A DNA stretch of 11,180 bases, taken from contig QZLH01000159.1 in NCBI GenBank assembly GCA_003833135.1, positions 51,600 through 62,779 on the forward strand, given 5' to 3'. Below, one piece after another: positions 8,575 to 11,180 of the stretch. Position 1 is the stretch's first letter, and each line of letters starts with the position of its first letter. Both the position numbers and the translations under genes were made by a program. This stretch comes from Oehlia diaphana. Lineage: Eukaryota; Glomeromycota; Glomeromycetes; Glomerales; Glomeraceae. The notes below the pieces were generated by a model. It was not told where the DNA came from and searched no databases. It saw nothing but the letters and a program-made list of their open reading frames with translations.

Positions 8575-8840
8575 TTAGTCATAAATTAAAAATGATTCTT
8601 AATCATTTGGAAATACATCTGAATTTGTTGTATGTTGTATTATAATTCACAAAAATTATTTGGTGAATATTTCAACAGTTTCTAATACTTCCTTTTCAGA
8701 TAAATGATATTTACCACATAAAATTTTAATACTTTCTAAGTATTGACGCTCACATTCATAAATATTATGAAAAGACTTTTAAGGTTTGGACAAAAATTAG
8801 CAATAGACACAACAATAAAACGTAGTTTATCATATGTATA
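8575..8840 (-). pseudogene. Decayed F-box/LRR-like protein, C-terminal fragment
   Basis: Three frames joined by shifts give a recognisable string. The first frame gives YDKLRFIVVSIANFCPNLKS (from 8838). The next gives FHNIYECERQYLESIKILCG and KYHLSEKEVLETVE. The third gives YSPNNFCEL and, after more decay, TNSDVFPND, a stop (8599-8601), and ESF. From memory, Glomeromycotina F-box proteins with leucine-rich tails contain the series IANFCPNLKSL, QYLESIKIWCG, LSEKEVLE, KYSPxNFxEL and PEDLESFFISW in this order and at this spacing. These proteins are substrate receptors of SCF-type ubiquitin ligases. No F-box or upstream LRRs are present, so it is a truncated relic with frameshifts near 8775 and 8660. 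It has no intact start. Confidence 0.6.
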
Positions 8841-10090
8841 TTTTTTTAAAAAAAAATTGGTTACATTTAATAACTTTGTTCAATAATAATGGGTTTTTGT
8901 TCTAAATTTGTTAATAAGATAACTAAGATGTAATCAATATTTGAATAAATATTTACTTTATTTTGTATTTAATATTTTGTATTTAATATTTGAATATTTA
9001 TTGACTAAAACAATAGATTGACTTTACCAGATTATCTTAGTTGTTTAATATATTTAGTTTAGAAAAATTTTAAATATCGTAAAAATTCTTAAGTAGATAT
9101 TTTATATCGGTAACTCAAAATAATTACGACGTTCTTGTATAACGGTTTGAGTGTTTCTTGTATAGATAGTGATTGTTTATAAATTATGTTTTATTAAATA
9201 TCTAATAAAGAAATGCTTATATGTATTAATAGAAAAAAATTTGTTGCGTCACTATAATTTCGATCAATAAATAAATGAAATAAAAAAAAAAATTTTTACC
9301 GAAAATATTATTTTTTTAAAAAAAATAATAAATAAAAATAAAAAAATTTCTGACGTTTCTAATATTAAATTATCAAACAAGAAAAAAAGAATGAATACTT
9401 GTAATATTTTTTGACTTTTGATTTAAAAAAATATAAGATTAAGTATTAAACCAAGTTGGTATTGGAAAATTCACCAAATTTTGATCTCGTATACGTTTCA
9501 CAAAATAAGGTCATTTGAAAAGTCTCCCATCGGAATATCTATCTTAACTTATTTATTATTATTTTTTTTTTTCTGTTAACAAATACTTAAAATTGTTAAA
9601 TTATTATTTCATTTATTATCAATAAAGCATTAAAAGTTTTCAATTGATGCTTGTAGTCGGATAAATTATCAAAGAAAAGATTATACGGACTTTGCAACGC
9701 CTTTTACTTTAATTGCCATCTGTCGGTTCAATTTTTAAACTATGAATGAATGAATGATACCATGATTGTTAAATAGTTTTCTCAATTCTGATTTCGTAAC
9801 ATAAAAGATTTCAATAATTTAGATCTTATATTCTTTATTCTTTGAGAGTATCGTCGTCAAAAATATTAATAGTTAAAATGGAAAATATCGGTTAAAAAAT
9901 TCTTGTAAAAATAATTTTTTTTTTCTTAAAAAAAAAAATTATCATTCATTACAGAGATTAAGCTGCATATTTATATTCCAGGGCTTCAAAAGGAAATAAT
10001 ACGATGTGGGGAAGGTCATTTTTATAGGAGATAAATAAGATTTACAATTTCGTCTCCAAAATTATTGTGTCGTCGAATGTTGCAATTGAC
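8841..10090. other. AT-rich non-coding stretch
   Basis: About 1.2 kb has long A/T runs (9270-9340, 9555-9575, 9905-9940) and no sustained open frame. Slightly less AT-rich islands at 9470-9535, 9640-9720 and 9990-10080 show no coding or RNA pattern I can name. Confidence 0.5.
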
Positions 10091-10092
10091 AG

Positions 10093-10100
10093 GAAAAAAA
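10093..10100 (-). terminator. Pol III terminator of tRNA-Met
   Basis: A run of seven T on the transcribed (minus) strand lies about 4 nt after the tRNA 3' end, the normal RNA polymerase III stop. Confidence 0.8.
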
Positions 10101-10104
10101 TTGT

Positions 10105-10177
10105 TGCTCCCTGTGAGGTTCGAACTCACGACCTTCAGATTATGAGACTGACGCGCTGCCTACTGCGCTAAGGAAGC
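10105..10177 (-). tRNA. tRNA-Met (anticodon CAU), elongator type
   Basis: A 73-nt cloverleaf was folded by eye. The acceptor stem GCTTCCT pairs with AGGGAGC (one G-T pair), with discriminator A at 10105. The D stem is GCGC/GCGC. The anticodon stem TCAGT/TCTGA (with a mismatch or G-T at its base) has loop CTCATAA, giving anticodon CAT. The T stem is GTGAG/CTCAC with loop TTCGAAC. There is no intron, and CCA is not encoded. The internal A box TAGCGCAGTAGG and B box with GTTCGAACC are complete. The overall sequence resembles fungal elongator methionine tRNA rather than initiator: the acceptor starts G-C and it has a TTCGAAC T-loop. It appears intact and functional. Confidence 0.95.
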
Positions 10178-10180
10178 CAA

Positions 10181-10202
10181 ATCCCTGTTAGGTTTGAAAT
10201 TA
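10181..10202 (-). pseudogene. Decayed tRNA T-arm/acceptor fragment
   Basis: The plus strand atccctgttaggtttgaaat (10181-10200) matches ctccctgtgaggttcgaact at the tRNA 3' half (10108-10127) in about 16 of 20 positions. On the minus strand it lies just 5' of the intact tRNA, in the same orientation, as expected for the 3' end of a lost tandem tRNA copy. Confidence 0.45.
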
Positions 10203-10441
10203 AATCATATAAAAAAATTATTATTTTGAAAGCGATGAATGAAAGAAATAATTTTAATCTTACGACGGTAAATAGATTACCAGATTTCATAAAAAAAATG
10301 TTACGTAGTAAATAAATTCATTTTCTTAACATAATAACTGGGCATTCGTCTTTACTTTTTAGCTGCTCGTATAATATTGGATTAGTTTATATTATTCCGA
10401 ATTTCCGATTACTTTATTATACTAACACGTGACTTGTGTAT
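10203..10441. other. tRNA upstream region, no gene
   Basis: AT-rich DNA 5' of the tRNA. It contains CACGTGACTT at 10426-10435, also present at 7790-7799. No other feature is supported. Confidence 0.4.
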
Positions 10442-10528
10442 AGTTATTTCACGGGGAGTCATGAATATCAATGATTTTCACGGCGCAGCCGTGAAAATCA
10501 TGATATTTATGCGATACGTGAAATAACT
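10442..10528. mobile_element. 87-bp imperfect palindrome, foldback/MITE-like
   Basis: Left arm 10442-10484 and right arm 10488-10528 are inverted copies with a 3-nt loop. The outer 12 nt (AGTTATTTCACG) and the inner 14 nt (ATGATTTTCACGGC) match perfectly, with a diverged middle. The motif TTTCACGG occurs at both ends of each arm, so each arm is itself a rough repeat. It would fold into a stable cruciform or RNA hairpin. An overlapping minus-strand open frame (10649-10449) arises through the palindrome and is not called as a gene. Confidence 0.65.
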
Positions 10529-11180
10529 CTTTTATCTCATGGAGACTAACGTCCAGTGATGGGAGAGAGTGGGAGAGGTATAAATAAACTATAAAAATAC
10601 GTGAGCATGAATATATCATCCGATCATCAAAAAAATCACTGGCGACCAATTAGTAAATAAATTTAATTATTCTATTATTTCTAATATTTCGATATATGAG
10701 GCTCATTTTCATGCTTACTTGACATAAATTTATGTTACTTTAGAGCATTTGAATCTTTTTGAAACTAGAAATATTTTATTATACTTGATATTTTTAGAAG
10801 AATTTTGTTACTTTGTTATCAGTTATCAAACATCACTTTATGATAAGTTGCTGTCGCACAAAAAAAAATTTGTCTTTCTGATAAAATGCTTTCACAATTT
10901 AACTTCAACAGATTTTTAATCCTGTACACGGAAATATTTATTATCAGAATTTTTATTATTTTATTGATGTAAGGCAAAAAAGTTCATTAACAAAGTTCGA
11001 ATTATTTATTTTAGGACTTTTTTTTTTAATGAAATTGTTCTAATTTTTTTTTTCGTAAACATTAAAATAAATTATCCCCTGATCGACATCATTTACGTGG
11101 TTATGCAAGTGATTTATGCCTACTAGACGATCAATTCATATATATTTATTTATGCATTTCCAGTACATATAATAACTATA
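10529..11180. other. AT-rich right edge, no gene seen
   Basis: It includes a G/A-rich tract gggagagagtgggagagg (about 10560-10577) and several poly-T or poly-A runs. No coding frame, RNA or repeat structure was recognised. Confidence 0.5.

Noticed and set aside
10449..10649. Minus-strand 66-codon ORF
   Set aside because: A large part of it is the palindromic element, and it has no family resemblance.

Overview
The window is eukaryotic. It is very AT-rich and holds short GT-AG introns (about 44-141 nt), a Pol III tRNA gene and no bacterial-style operons. The recognisable proteins (a propeller-like plus ion-transport family rich in Asn/Asp/Lys/Ile, and an F-box/LRR-like family) match, from memory, large families of arbuscular mycorrhizal fungi. 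The likely source is a Glomeromycotina genome, probably Rhizophagus or a close relative. This is family recognition, not a database result.

Layout. (1) 1-613, minus strand: the 5' end of a small charged protein gene. Its 60-nt second exon has been tandemly duplicated together with its intron (157-bp period), and the gene runs off the left edge. (2) About 1190-1505, plus strand: three possible terminal exons of an unrecognised gene, followed by AATAAA. (3) 1883-6187, minus strand: a roughly ten-exon relative of the fungal propeller/ion-channel family. It keeps all six-TM, pore and coiled-coil landmarks and most splice sites, but carries at least two in-frame stops and four frameshifts, so it is called a pseudogene. 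(4) 6188-8030: its upstream region, with a 102-bp direct repeat, a 119-bp foldback element, a small hairpin and a pyrimidine-rich island. (5) 8575-8840, minus strand: a decayed F-box/LRR-like C-terminal fragment. (6) 10105-10177, minus strand: an intact elongator tRNA-Met(CAU), with a decayed T-arm copy abutting its 5' end and an 87-bp palindromic element about 265 bp upstream. The rest is AT-rich sequence with no supportable gene.

The genes show no common pathway. The window reads as a repeat- and relic-rich intergenic landscape. The most interesting locus is the exon-duplication gene at the left edge. Splicing keeps every repeat in frame even though the 157-bp genomic unit is not a multiple of three, so each duplication adds exactly 20 residues to the predicted protein.
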